Source: Kaistella solincola
GTDB lineage: Bacteria; Bacteroidota; Bacteroidia; Flavobacteriales; Weeksellaceae
Length of the DNA: 64,000 nucleotides
Assembly (NCBI RefSeq): GCF_000812875.1
Contig: NZ_JSYK01000004.1
Coordinates: forward strand, 1 to 64,000
Reading direction: 5' to 3'
Positions 54,402 to 62,818 of this stretch are shown here, one piece after another. The notes beneath the pieces were generated by a model. It worked only from the letters and a program-made list of their open reading frames with translations. It ran no database searches and had not been told where the DNA came from. How positions within the stretch are numbered: position 1 is the stretch's first letter; every line of letters begins with the position of its first letter. The position numbers were made by a program, and so were the translations under genes.

Positions 54402-54884
54402 ATGGAAATCACAATTCGAAAAATTCAGGAATCAGATAATAAAATTTTAGCGCAAATAATCCGCAGTTGTTTTTATGACTTCAATGTCGCTACGCCCGGC
54501 ACGGTGTATGAAGATCCAACGACCGACAATCTTTATGAATTGTTCACGGAACCACAATCCGCGCTTTTTGTCGCCGAAGTCAACGGTGAAATCGCCGGAT
54601 GTTGCGGTATTTTTCCCACCGAAGGTTTACCGGAAAATTGCGCGGAACTGGTGAAATTTTACCTCTCAAAAAATTCCCGCGGCAAAGGTTTGGGCAAAAT
54701 GCTCATGGAAAAAAGCATTGAATTTGCTGAAAAATCCGGGTATAAATCCATTTACATTGAAAGTTTACCCGAATTTTCTACCGCGGTTTCCATTTACGAA
54801 AAACAGGGTTTCCGCTATCTCGAAAAACCGCTGGGAAATTCTGGACACGGCGGCTGCAACCTTTGGATGCTCAAGGAGCTTTAG
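54402..54884 (+). CDS. GNAT acetyltransferase
   Basis: 160 residues. [20 protein letters not shown] starts the domain. Acetyl-CoA loop [20 protein letters not shown] (residues about 87-106), and the end block [20 protein letters not shown]. Substrate unknown. 89 bp before hisS. Confidence 0.88.
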   Translation: MEITIRKIQESDNKILAQIIRSCFYDFNVATPGTVYEDPTTDNLYELFTEPQSALFVAEVNGEIAGCCGIFPTEGLPENCAELVKFYLSKNSRGKGLGKMLMEKSIEFAEKSGYKSIYIESLPEFSTAVSIYEKQGFRYLEKPLGNSGHGGCNLWMLKEL

Positions 54885-54905
54885 CTACTTGGCGCAATAA
54901 TTTTG

Positions 54906-54913
54906 TATTTTTG
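54906..54913 (+). promoter_or_regulatory. Possible -7 element of hisS
   Basis: TATTTTTG fits TAnnTTTG and lies inside the open frame upstream of ATG 54974, which supports the shorter hisS start. The expected TTG is not at standard spacing. Confidence 0.4.
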
Positions 54914-54973
54914 CAGACTTACTTTTATTTAGACTTTAAGGTCAATAAAAAACATAAAATTCAGCTCAAAAAT

Positions 54974-56323
54974 ATGAAGCCCAATTTAGCCAAAGGAACG
55001 CGCGATTTTTCCGCGGAAGAAGTGTACCGCAGAAAATTCATAACCAATATTTTACAGAAAAATTTTGAACTGTTTGGTTTTCAGCCATTAGAAACGCCAA
55101 GTTTCGAAAATCTGTCAACTTTAACCGGAAAATATGGTGAAGAAGGCGACCGTTTAATTTTTAAAATTCTGAATTCCGGCGATTACGCTTCGAAAACCAA
55201 AGATGAAGACTGGACGGCGAAAAATTCTCAAAAACTGACTTCTCTAATCTCCGAAAAAGCACTTCGTTACGATCTTACGGTTCCGTTTGCGCGTTACGTC
55301 GCAATGAATCACGGGCAACTGAACTTTCCCTTCAAACGTTACCAAATTCAACCGGTTTGGCGCGCTGATCGTCCGCAAAAAGGGCGTTTTCGTGAATTTT
55401 ACCAATGCGACGCCGACGTTGTCGGTAGCGTCAGCTTATGGCAGGAAGTGGAATTGGTGCAGCTGTATCTGAAATCATTTACAGATTTAAATCTGAAAGT
55501 TGCACTTCATGTCAACAACCGGAAAATCCTTTCCGGTTTGGCAGCATTTGCGGGCATTTCTGACCAATTAATTGATTTTACCGTTGCGCTGGATAAACTG
55601 GATAAAATCGGGAAAGATGGCGTGGTTAAAGAACTTTTAGAAAAAAACATTTCTGATGAATCTATTGAAAAGCTCGACTTTTTATTTAACCAAAGCGAAA
55701 ATGCGCTTGAAAATTTAGCTCAGCTAAAAGAGAAATTTCAGGGAAATGAAATCGGAACGAGTGGAGTAGAAGAGCTTGAATTTGTTCTGAAAAATTCCTT
55801 CGAACTTGGAATTTCCGAAGAAACTTTGAAATTCGATATCACTTTAGCACGCGGCCTTGATTATTATACCGGAGCAATTTTCGAAGTCAAGGCGCTGGAT
55901 GTTGCGATGGGTTCCATCGGCGGTGGCGGTCGTTACGATAATTTAACCGAAGTTTTCGGTGTGAAAAATATTCCTGGAATCGGTGTTTCATTTGGTTTGG
56001 ACCGGATTTACCTCGTGATGGAAGAACTCAATTTATTCCCGGAAGATTCGGCAAAAAAAGTGGAATTTCTTTTTGCGAATTATGGTGAAGATGAATCTTT
56101 AGCGGCGATGAAAATTATTGCTAAACTTCACCAGAAAGGCATTTCCGCGGAGCTTTATCCGGAATCGGCAAAACTGAAAAAACAGTTCGTTTATGCCGAA
56201 AAAAAAGGAATTCCAAATTTGGTTTTCTTTGGTGAACAGGAAATTTCCGACGGAAATATTACCATTAAAAATTTGGGAACCGGTGAGCAAATCACCAAAT
56301 CGGTGGATGAGTTTTTGAAATAA
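54974..56323 (+). CDS. hisS: Histidyl-tRNA synthetase
   Basis: 449 residues from ATG 54974 ([20 protein letters not shown]). Class II core with [15 protein letters not shown], the His[18 protein letters not shown] motif 2, and the histidine-A signature [10 protein letters not shown]; motif 3 is [13 protein letters not shown] ... [11 protein letters not shown]. The C-terminal anticodon-binding domain follows. Charges tRNA-His. The open frame upstream overlaps the GNAT stop and is not used. Confidence 0.95.
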   Translation: MKPNLAKGTRDFSAEEVYRRKFITNILQKNFELFGFQPLETPSFENLSTLTGKYGEEGDRLIFKILNSGDYASKTKDEDWTAKNSQKLTSLISEKALRYDLTVPFARYVAMNHGQLNFPFKRYQIQPVWRADRPQKGRFREFYQCDADVVGSVSLWQEVELVQLYLKSFTDLNLKVALHVNNRKILSGLAAFAGISDQLIDFTVALDKLDKIGKDGVVKELLEKNISDESIEKLDFLFNQSENALENLAQLKEKFQGNEIGTSGVEELEFVLKNSFELGISEETLKFDITLARGLDYYTGAIFEVKALDVAMGSIGGGGRYDNLTEVFGVKNIPGIGVSFGLDRIYLVMEELNLFPEDSAKKVEFLFANYGEDESLAAMKIIAKLHQKGISAELYPESAKLKKQFVYAEKKGIPNLVFFGEQEISDGNITIKNLGTGEQITKSVDEFLK

Positions 56324-56365
56324 AACAATTTCCATTTAAATTGCTATTTTTAAATTTTACAAGCA

Positions 56366-57181
56366 ATGGAAAATTACCTCGATATCAACCGGAAATTGTG
56401 GAACGCAAAAGTTGACGCACATCTAAAATCAGATTTCTACTTTCTGGACGAATTTCTGCAGGGCAGAACGTCTTTAAATTCAATTGAACTCGATCTTTTG
56501 GGTGACGTTGAAGGCAAAGATATTCTTCATCTTCAGTGCCATTTCGGTCAGGACAGCATTTCGCTTTCGCGCCTCGGTGCTAAAGTTACGGGCATTGATT
56601 TATCAGATAAAGCCATCGACGCCGCGATTGATTTAGCAGAAAAATGCGGAACAGATACAGATTTTTTAGTTTCGGACGTCTATAATTTGCCGGACATTTT
56701 ACCTCAGAAATTCGACATCGTGTTTGCAACCTACGGCACCATTGGCTGGTTGCCTGATTTACAAAAATGGGCGCAGGTCATTTCTCATTTTTTGAAACCG
56801 GGCGGAAAATTCGTTTTTGTAGAATTTCACCCTTTTGTCTGGATGTTCGATGACGATTTTAAATATATTAAATACAGCTATTTCAACGATGAGCAAATCA
56901 TCGAAACCAAAACGGGAACTTATGCAGACCGCGATGCCGACATCACCGAAGAAGAAGTAGGCTGGAATCATTCAACCTCGGAAGTGCTTACCAGTCTCTT
57001 GGAAGAAAATCTGAAACTGCTCTCGTTTCAGGAATACAATTGGTCGCCGTATCCGTGTTTTTCCCATATTGAGGAGGTGGAAAAAAGTAAATATCAGATT
57101 CCGGAATTTGGGAATAAAGTTCCGCTTGTATTTTCTTTGGTGGCGCAGAAAAATAAAACGCAGAATCTTGTTTTAGAATAA
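56366..57181 (+). CDS. SAM-dependent methyltransferase (class I)
   Basis: 271 residues. Motif I is DILHLQCHFGQDSISLSRLG with the acidic KVTGIDLSDKAIDAA. Further motifs: FDIVFATYGTIGWLPDLQKW and FLKPGGKFVFVEFHPFVWM. This resembles the small-molecule methyltransferases of the UbiE/Tam kind. Substrate unknown. Single gene 42 bp after hisS. Confidence 0.85.
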   Translation: MENYLDINRKLWNAKVDAHLKSDFYFLDEFLQGRTSLNSIELDLLGDVEGKDILHLQCHFGQDSISLSRLGAKVTGIDLSDKAIDAAIDLAEKCGTDTDFLVSDVYNLPDILPQKFDIVFATYGTIGWLPDLQKWAQVISHFLKPGGKFVFVEFHPFVWMFDDDFKYIKYSYFNDEQIIETKTGTYADRDADITEEEVGWNHSTSEVLTSLLEENLKLLSFQEYNWSPYPCFSHIEEVEKSKYQIPEFGNKVPLVFSLVAQKNKTQNLVLE

Positions 57182-57240
57182 CAAAAATTTGTATCATTGC
57201 ATTTCTGAATTTTCAGCGTCGAAAATTTAGAAATCTCTGG

Positions 57241-57314
57241 GGGATTAGCTCATCTGGCTAGAGCGTTAGACTGGCAGTCTAAAGGTGGTCGGTTCGATCC
57301 CGATATCCTCCACT
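57241..57314 (+). tRNA. tRNA-Ala (anticodon GGC)
   Basis: Acceptor GGGGGAT pairs with ATCCTCC. D-arm GCTC ... GAGC, anticodon stem TTAGA-CTGGCAG-TCTAA giving anticodon GGC, T-arm GTCGG-TTCGATC-CCGAT, then discriminator A. CCA is not encoded. A mobile element starts downstream, so its 3' end is a likely integration site. Confidence 0.95.
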
Positions 57315-57799
57315 CTTTACATTTTTAAACCCTTGATTATCAAGGGTTTTCTGTTTTTATGTAATTTAGTTGTCTTGTATTTGTCTTGTTATGGAAAAAA
57401 TATTGCCAATAGACAACTTTATTTCTCCTTTTCTCCATAAAAGTTGCTTCTGAATTTCCACCTTTCAATTCACATTATTTTCTTCCGAATTTTTAAATTT
57501 TAATTCAAATCGAAGGTAAATTATTTCTTTGGATGATTACTTATTTTATCGGATTGTTTTTCCTTAACACTTCTTAACGTTATAAAAAAACTACGTAATA
57601 CTTTTTTGATCTTTTTAAAGCCACAAGTATAATGGTTAAGTTAAAGTTGATGAGTAATGGCTTTGAAGGGAAGTGATTATGGTATTTCGAATCTAATTTT
57701 GTCGTGTTACAGTTAAAGAAAATTAAAAAAATATCAGGCTCGATACTGACAGATATTCACAATTTTCAAACAAGCACAAAAATATAAAAATATAAAATT
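57315..57799. other. Region after the tRNA, element boundary without integrase
   Basis: Begins with the terminator at 57330-57350. Then TTGTCTTGTATTTGTCTTG repeats and AT-rich sequence with no ORF. A copy of the tRNA 3' end (attL-like) and an integrase gene would be expected here, but neither is visible. The other boundary lies beyond the window. Confidence 0.5.
57330..57360 (+). terminator. Terminator after tRNA-Ala
   Basis: AACCCTTGA (57330-57338) pairs with TCAAGGGTT (57342-57350) around TTA, followed by a T-rich run. Confidence 0.75.
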
Positions 57800-58075
57800 A
57801 TGCAAATTACTTTCGAAACATTACCGATGGCTATTGAAATTCTAATTAAGGAGGTGAGAGGTTTAAAAGCCGATATCGATAAAAATAATTCTCATGAAAA
57901 TGATGAGAAGGTTGTTGATCGACTAGAGGCGCGTAGAATTCTTGGAACCCATGGAAAAAGATTGTCTGAAGCTAGATTCGCACAATTAAAAAATGAAGGT
58001 AGAATCACTACTTATGGCTTTGGTGGTAAACATTTTTATAATGTAGAAGAATTAGAAAATTTAAAACGGAAATGA
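57800..58075 (+). CDS. Helix-turn-helix (excisionase-like) protein
   Basis: 91 residues. The N-terminal helix IEILIKEVRGLKADI looks coiled-coil, the rest (VDRLEARRILGTHGKRLSEA ... ITTYGFGGKHFYNVEELENL) is the MerR-type HTH_17 fold common in Bacteroidetes mobile elements, usually before the primase genes. It may regulate the element or act in excision. Confidence 0.8.
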   Translation: MQITFETLPMAIEILIKEVRGLKADIDKNNSHENDEKVVDRLEARRILGTHGKRLSEARFAQLKNEGRITTYGFGGKHFYNVEELENLKRK

Positions 58076-58077
58076 TT

Positions 58078-58203
58078 ATGAAAACGAAATATTATTCAGC
58101 CTCAAAACACACATATTCTTACCACATAAACTTTTGCAAAAGGTTCTTAAATTCTAAAATAGAGCTGTTTCAATTCGCACAAAGTAAGCGGACTAATCGC
58201 TAA
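58078..58203 (+). CDS. Short ORF, uncertain
   Basis: 41 residues (KTKYYSASKHTYSYHINFCK ...), 2 bp after the HTH gene. It may be a small protein of the element or chance. No family seen. Confidence 0.25.
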   Translation: MKTKYYSASKHTYSYHINFCKRFLNSKIELFQFAQSKRTNR

Positions 58204-58270
58204 AATTCATACCTAAATTATTGTCGAAAAAACCGAATTAGAAAGAGTCGGACTAAATAAACCTACAAAA

Positions 58271-59509
58271 ATGTCACAAGAAACACCCTATTTAAGAGTT
58301 GGAACCAGTTATTACAAAACCATTGAAAAGCCGCTGATTTCCGGGGATAAAATTTCAATATTAGTTCGTTGGAATCGTGAGACGATCGTGAGTGATCATG
58401 GAAAAACTTACGTTTCATCAATTCCCAAGTTCGACGGTTTTTGTTGCATTCCAAGTCATTTAAATTATCAAAAAGTGATAGAGGGCTTTTATAATATGTA
58501 CAATGAAATTCCCTACCAGCCAGATGAAGCGAACGAAAAGCTTCATTCCATCAAAGATCAAATTCCGTTTTCCCTCAATTTTATGGAGCATATTTTTGGT
58601 GAACAGATAGAGTTGGGATTAGATTATTTGAAAATTTTATTGCAGTATCCCACGCAAATTCTTCCGATACTTTGCCTCGTCAGTAAAGAGCGCGCGACCG
58701 GAAAATCCACTTTTATCAAATGGCTGAAATCTATTTTCGGACTGAATATGACTTACATCAAAGGAGATTCGTTCGGAAGCCAGTTTAATGCGGACTGGAC
58801 ATCGATGCTGATTGTTGCCATTGATGAAGTGTTCTTTGATAAAAAAGAAATTACTGAACGTTTAAAATACCTTTCGACAACGGATAAAGATAAAAAAGAA
58901 GCGAAAGGAAAAGACCGGGAAGAAATCGATTTTTTCGCCAAGTTCATCCTTTGTTCTAATAATGAGGATAATTTCATTCAGATTGATGAAAATGAAATCC
59001 GCTTTTGGATCATCAAGATAAAACCCATAAAATCCGAAAACACTGATTTTCTAACTAATCTAAATTCTGAAATCCCTTATTTCTTAAACTATTTGATTCG
59101 AAGACCATTTCACAGTCACAAGAAGACAAGAATGTGGTTTACGCATACTGAGATCCGAACTCCCGCGCTACAAAAATTAGTTTGGAAAAATAACAATAAG
59201 CTCGAATCACGGATCATTGAGCTTTTGTTTGAGTTTTTTGAAAGCGTAGATGATCAGGAAATCAACGTTATTCCTCAGGACATCCTGAATATGCTCAATA
59301 AAATGTTCAAAAACAGTTATTGGACGATCAACGATGTTCGAAAACTATTGAAAGAAATCTGGAAACTAGAACCGCAAAAAAATTCTTTGGCTTACATCAA
59401 ATACGATATGGATTATGGCGGAAGTTTCTTTCAGCAAAATAAAACCGGAAGATATTTCACGATCGACAAGAATTTTATATCTCAAAAATTTGATGAAATG
59501 ATGAGTTAG
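58271..59509 (+). CDS. Primase-helicase family protein of the integrated element
   Basis: 412 residues. A P-loop in LVSKERATGKSTFIKWLKSI (about residue 150) is followed by the acidic MLIVAIDEVFFDKKEITERL and LCSNNEDNFIQID as sensor 1. This is the SF3-like primase-helicase of Bacteroidetes prophage/ICE modules. The N-terminal part (TPYLRVGTSYYKTI) replaces a full primase domain. Drives replication of the excised element. Followed by an iteron-like region. Confidence 0.82.
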   Translation: MSQETPYLRVGTSYYKTIEKPLISGDKISILVRWNRETIVSDHGKTYVSSIPKFDGFCCIPSHLNYQKVIEGFYNMYNEIPYQPDEANEKLHSIKDQIPFSLNFMEHIFGEQIELGLDYLKILLQYPTQILPILCLVSKERATGKSTFIKWLKSIFGLNMTYIKGDSFGSQFNADWTSMLIVAIDEVFFDKKEITERLKYLSTTDKDKKEAKGKDREEIDFFAKFILCSNNEDNFIQIDENEIRFWIIKIKPIKSENTDFLTNLNSEIPYFLNYLIRRPFHSHKKTRMWFTHTEIRTPALQKLVWKNNNKLESRIIELLFEFFESVDDQEINVIPQDILNMLNKMFKNSYWTINDVRKLLKEIWKLEPQKNSLAYIKYDMDYGGSFFQQNKTGRYFTIDKNFISQKFDEMMS

Positions 59510-59541
59510 TTGATAATGAAAAGAAAATCAATTAGTTACTA

Positions 59542-59695
59542 CTCATCAAAAGCCTCATCAAATTTAAAAACCTTCTTTTTTGATGAGTGTTTGATGATTG
59601 AAAAAATACAAGTTTGATGAGACGATGAGAGTTTGATGAGTATATAAATTAATGATATACAATTAGATACAGTGTTTTCTCATCAATTCATCAAA
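59542..59695. repeat. Iteron-like repeats, candidate origin of replication
   Basis: Eight copies of a 9-bp word TTTGATGAG or its complement CTCATCAAA in 154 bp: at 59542, 59554 (both inverted), 59579, 59590 (TTTGATGAT), 59613, 59632, then 59679 and about 59688 (inverted, imperfect). AT-rich DNA (TATATAAATTAATGATATAC) separates the last two groups. Lies between the primase-helicase and TOPRIM genes, a place typical for an element's origin. Confidence 0.65.
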
Positions 59696-59730
59696 CTTTT
59701 TCCAAAACTCAACCCCTAAACTTTACAACA

Positions 59731-60618
59731 ATGAATTGCAGCCAATTTAATACCATTCCGTTGGAAGAAGTCCTGTTTTCTCTTGGACATCTTCCCACAA
59801 AACAATCCGAAAAAGAAGTGTGGTATCTCAATCCTTTTGGACCAGAAAACCATGCCTCTTTCAAACTTAATAAACGACAAAACATTTGGTATTTATTTTC
59901 TGAGGGAATTGGCGGAAACAATATCGATTTTATGAAGAAATATTTAAACATTTCGATAAGTGAGGTTTTAAATTGGGCAGAAAATCAAAATTTTTCTTTT
60001 TTTCAAAATCAAAAAATTTCAAACCAGAAATTAGAAAAACTGCCTAAGACTTATGAAATAACTGATTTAAAAGAAATTCAACATCCTGCATTATTACAAT
60101 ATTTAAAAAGTAGAAAAGTGGAAGATCAAAAATATTTGATTCAGGAAATACATTATCGAATGAACGATAAAGATTATTTCGGAATTGGTTTCAAAAATGA
60201 TTCCGGAGGATATGAAATTCGGAACGCCTATTCTAAAATCTGTTTGGGTAAAAAAGATATTTCTACGATAACAAACGCTTCAAGATCCATTCGGATTTTT
60301 GAAGGCTTTTTTGATTTTTTATCCTTTAAAAATGTGGAGAAGTTTCTTGAGAAAGTACCTTCACACTACGTGATTTTAAATTCAGTTTCGATGATTCATA
60401 AAATCAAAATCGAGATCCAAAAATATGAAAACGTTGAACTCTATTTCGATAACGATGAAGCTGGAGATCGAGCCGTTGAAATGATAAAAAGTAAAAACAA
60501 AAAAGCTGAAGATTGTAGAATTTTATATTCGAGTTTTAAAGATTTGAATGATTGGTTAATTCACAATAAGCCATCAAACGAAGTTCAAGTCCAATATAAA
60601 TCTGCATTCAAGAGATGA
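59731..60618 (+). CDS. TOPRIM primase-like protein lacking zinc-finger cysteines
   Basis: 295 residues. The N-terminal ~85 residues follow a CHC2 primase-zinc-finger layout (VWYLNPFGPENHASFKLNKR, then GGNNIDFMKKYLNI) but contain none of the Cys/His ligands. TOPRIM motifs: FEGFFDFLSF (Glu) and ELYFDNDEAGDRAVEM (DxD). Likely primase of the element working with the primase-helicase. Overlaps the next gene by 4 bp. Confidence 0.8.
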   Translation: MNCSQFNTIPLEEVLFSLGHLPTKQSEKEVWYLNPFGPENHASFKLNKRQNIWYLFSEGIGGNNIDFMKKYLNISISEVLNWAENQNFSFFQNQKISNQKLEKLPKTYEITDLKEIQHPALLQYLKSRKVEDQKYLIQEIHYRMNDKDYFGIGFKNDSGGYEIRNAYSKICLGKKDISTITNASRSIRIFEGFFDFLSFKNVEKFLEKVPSHYVILNSVSMIHKIKIEIQKYENVELYFDNDEAGDRAVEMIKSKNKKAEDCRILYSSFKDLNDWLIHNKPSNEVQVQYKSAFKR

Positions 60619-61256
60619 AAAATTCCGAAAATTTTAATGAAAACTTATTTGAAAAAATTTTTGATTTAAATTCAAGAAATAAAATTGGCTCTAACACAAT
60701 CGCAGTTTTTACATTTATTTTGTACAAATGCGAAGATGTTCAAAAGGAAATTGAATTGTCCGATTACGAAATGGCGAGAGAACTTGGGCTTTCCAGACAA
60801 ACAGTAATTACAGCAAAAAATAAACTGAAACTTTTAGGACTTTTAGATTATCGAAGAAATCCTGGGTTTCCTAATCGTTTTATTTTGAAAGCAAATGAAT
60901 TACCTAAAGAAAAACCAACAATAATAATTGAAACAAAAGAGATTCCGGTGGATGGTTTAAATCGGATCCCAGAGCCAAAAGCTATTGCAATTAATTCGTT
61001 TTCCAAATTTCCTACGCTTGAGCAGTTTATGGATTTTGCAAAAACCTTAAATAATTATTCAGAAAAATTAGATGAGTTGTTGGTTCAGAAATTTCACCAA
61101 TGGGAAAATTCTGATTGGAAAAACCCGTTGGGAAAACCTATCTTAAATTGGCAATCTGTTCTTGAGAAAAACATTATTATGCTGGAGATATCACGATCTA
61201 AAGAAAGCCATTCTCTTTCCAAAATTCCAAATATCAGCAGACCGAAAGTAGACTAA
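60615..61256 (+). CDS. Winged-helix replication/regulatory protein
   Basis: 213 residues. The N-terminal winged helix is ELSDYEMARELGLSRQTVIT-AKNKLKLLGLLDYRR (residues about 47-85), DnaD/RepA-like. The C-terminal part reads FMDFAKTLNNYSEKLDELLV ... WQSVLEKNIIMLE, also DnaD-like. ATGA overlap with the TOPRIM gene indicates translation coupling. Probable replication initiator or regulator of the element. Confidence 0.75.
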   Translation: MKNSENFNENLFEKIFDLNSRNKIGSNTIAVFTFILYKCEDVQKEIELSDYEMARELGLSRQTVITAKNKLKLLGLLDYRRNPGFPNRFILKANELPKEKPTIIIETKEIPVDGLNRIPEPKAIAINSFSKFPTLEQFMDFAKTLNNYSEKLDELLVQKFHQWENSDWKNPLGKPILNWQSVLEKNIIMLEISRSKESHSLSKIPNISRPKVD

Positions 61257-61798
61257 AATATCCTACTCCAACCGGTTTAAAATATAGTAGTCTAAATAAA
61301 ATTTCTTAATTCTGAAAGGTTAATAGCAAGATGTGTCTTTGTACCTACAAAATTTACATTTTGTACTACTACAGACTTTCTTGCCTTTTTGCAAAAGGGG
61401 AAAAAACTGCGGAACTTGTTTTTAATCAGTGGAATAATTAAGAAAAAAGATGATTTTTTTATAATTTTTGAGAAAAGAAATGAGCTGAAAAAAAAATATC
61501 TGGCGACTTGAAATTACGAGCTTTGCATAGATTTATTTTGATGTGTTTTTCTTTCTATAGGAAATGGATTGGAATATACTCAATTGACTATTCTGCGTTC
61601 CCCTATATCATATTAATATGTAAATTTTTTACTTAAAAAATAAAAATTTTCTTTAGAGAAAGTTTGCTTACGTCCTTATTTCCTTACGTCCTTATTTCCT
61701 TACGGATTTCCTCTTTTTTCTTTCAATTGCAATTCGTACTTTTGAAAGATTCCACATTTTGTGAATTCCATTAATTTAAACCACAAGAAAAGTTAAGT
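61257..61798. other. Intergenic stretch with 16-bp tandem repeat
   Basis: No ORF. The repeat CTTACGTCCTTATTTC occurs at 61667-61682 and 61683-61698, followed by a partial copy CTTACGGATTTC. A -7-like element TACTTTTG (61737-61744) lies 54 bp before the next gene, which suggests a regulatory region. Confidence 0.5.
61667..61710 (+). repeat. 16-bp tandem repeat (2.75 copies)
   Basis: Two identical units CTTACGTCCTTATTTC and a partial third. It lies 27 bp before a TAnnTTTG promoter element, so it may be a regulator-binding array. Confidence 0.7.
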
Positions 61799-62815
61799 TT
61801 GACTTATTTCCCTGAAATCGACATTTTCGAAAACGAATTAATCCAAAAGTACGAAGGTGTTTTGGAGCAATTGCTTCGTGATCATACCACCGAACAAAAC
61901 ATTTTCTGGGCGACGGACAATTATGAACATTTAGGTGCTGAATATTCTTATCATGCACAAATCACTAAAGACCTAATCTCTGGCGTTAACGGCTCTGTAA
62001 TTATGCCCCGTGTGAAAAAGGATAAAGAACTCCAGCAGGTACGTTCAAGAAGTATGGCAGAAGTCTTTACACCGTCATGGATTTGCAATGCGCAGAATAA
62101 TTTAATTGATGCTGCTTGGTTCGGTAAAAAGAACGTTTTCAATAAAGAGATTGTAAAGAAAGACGGTTCTCGCACATGGCAGGTGAATAAAAACAAAATC
62201 CTATTCCCCGAAAATAAAAATTGGCGTAAATACATTCTTGACACTCGCCTTGAAATAGCGTGTGGCGAAGCTCCCTATATTACCAGCAGATACGATACAA
62301 CCAATGGGCAATACATTCCTGTCGAAAAGCGGATAGGGATATTAGATCGAAAGCTACGGATCGTAAGCGAAAATGTTGAAGAATCCGGTAAATGGCTGGA
62401 AGCTGCCCAAGATGCTTATAAAAAAACGTACGCTTACGAATGGCAGGGGGATAGTTTACTATTGGCAAGAGAGGCCATGCTGATGACTTTTATTGAAAAC
62501 TATGTCTTAAAGTTTGGAAAAGAACCTTTGCCAAAATCTATAAAATATATCGCATATATAATCTCCTGGAATACATGGCAAATGGATGGTCTTAAAGGCG
62601 TAATCCCAAACTCATGCATGGCAGTTCAGGAGGGAACGGGAAATCTTTTTATTAATGATGACATTCCTATACAGCACTGCCCCGGTTGCAAAACAGGTAA
62701 TATTAATCTCCATAATGGCATATACAGTTTGATTAAGGACTGGTATGTAAAGGACAAATCAACAGGTAAAAAAGGCCGTAAGATAAAATTTGCTTCACTT
62801 ATTCAAAAACACTAA
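61799..62815 (+). CDS. Restriction-associated methylase-like protein with degenerate SAM motif
   Basis: 338 residues; start TTG 61799. The motif X-like RSMAEVFTPSWICNAQNNLI is that of N6-adenine methylases, but where DPACGSG is expected it reads TRLEIACGEAPYITSRY, and there is no NPPY. A Cys pair (HCPGCKTGN) lies near the C-terminus. This matches the 'restriction endonuclease subunit M' partner of a GIY-YIG helicase as I recall it. It ends 3 bp before the helicase gene. May use DNA-recognition only, without methylation. Confidence 0.65.
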   Translation: MTYFPEIDIFENELIQKYEGVLEQLLRDHTTEQNIFWATDNYEHLGAEYSYHAQITKDLISGVNGSVIMPRVKKDKELQQVRSRSMAEVFTPSWICNAQNNLIDAAWFGKKNVFNKEIVKKDGSRTWQVNKNKILFPENKNWRKYILDTRLEIACGEAPYITSRYDTTNGQYIPVEKRIGILDRKLRIVSENVEESGKWLEAAQDAYKKTYAYEWQGDSLLLAREAMLMTFIENYVLKFGKEPLPKSIKYIAYIISWNTWQMDGLKGVIPNSCMAVQEGTGNLFINDDIPIQHCPGCKTGNINLHNGIYSLIKDWYVKDKSTGKKGRKIKFASLIQKH

Positions 62816-62818
62816 TTA

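Noticed and set aside
54863-54973. N-terminal extension of HisRS
   Set aside because: It overlaps the GNAT gene and a promoter-like element; HisRS proteins start at [12 protein letters not shown]-like sequence.
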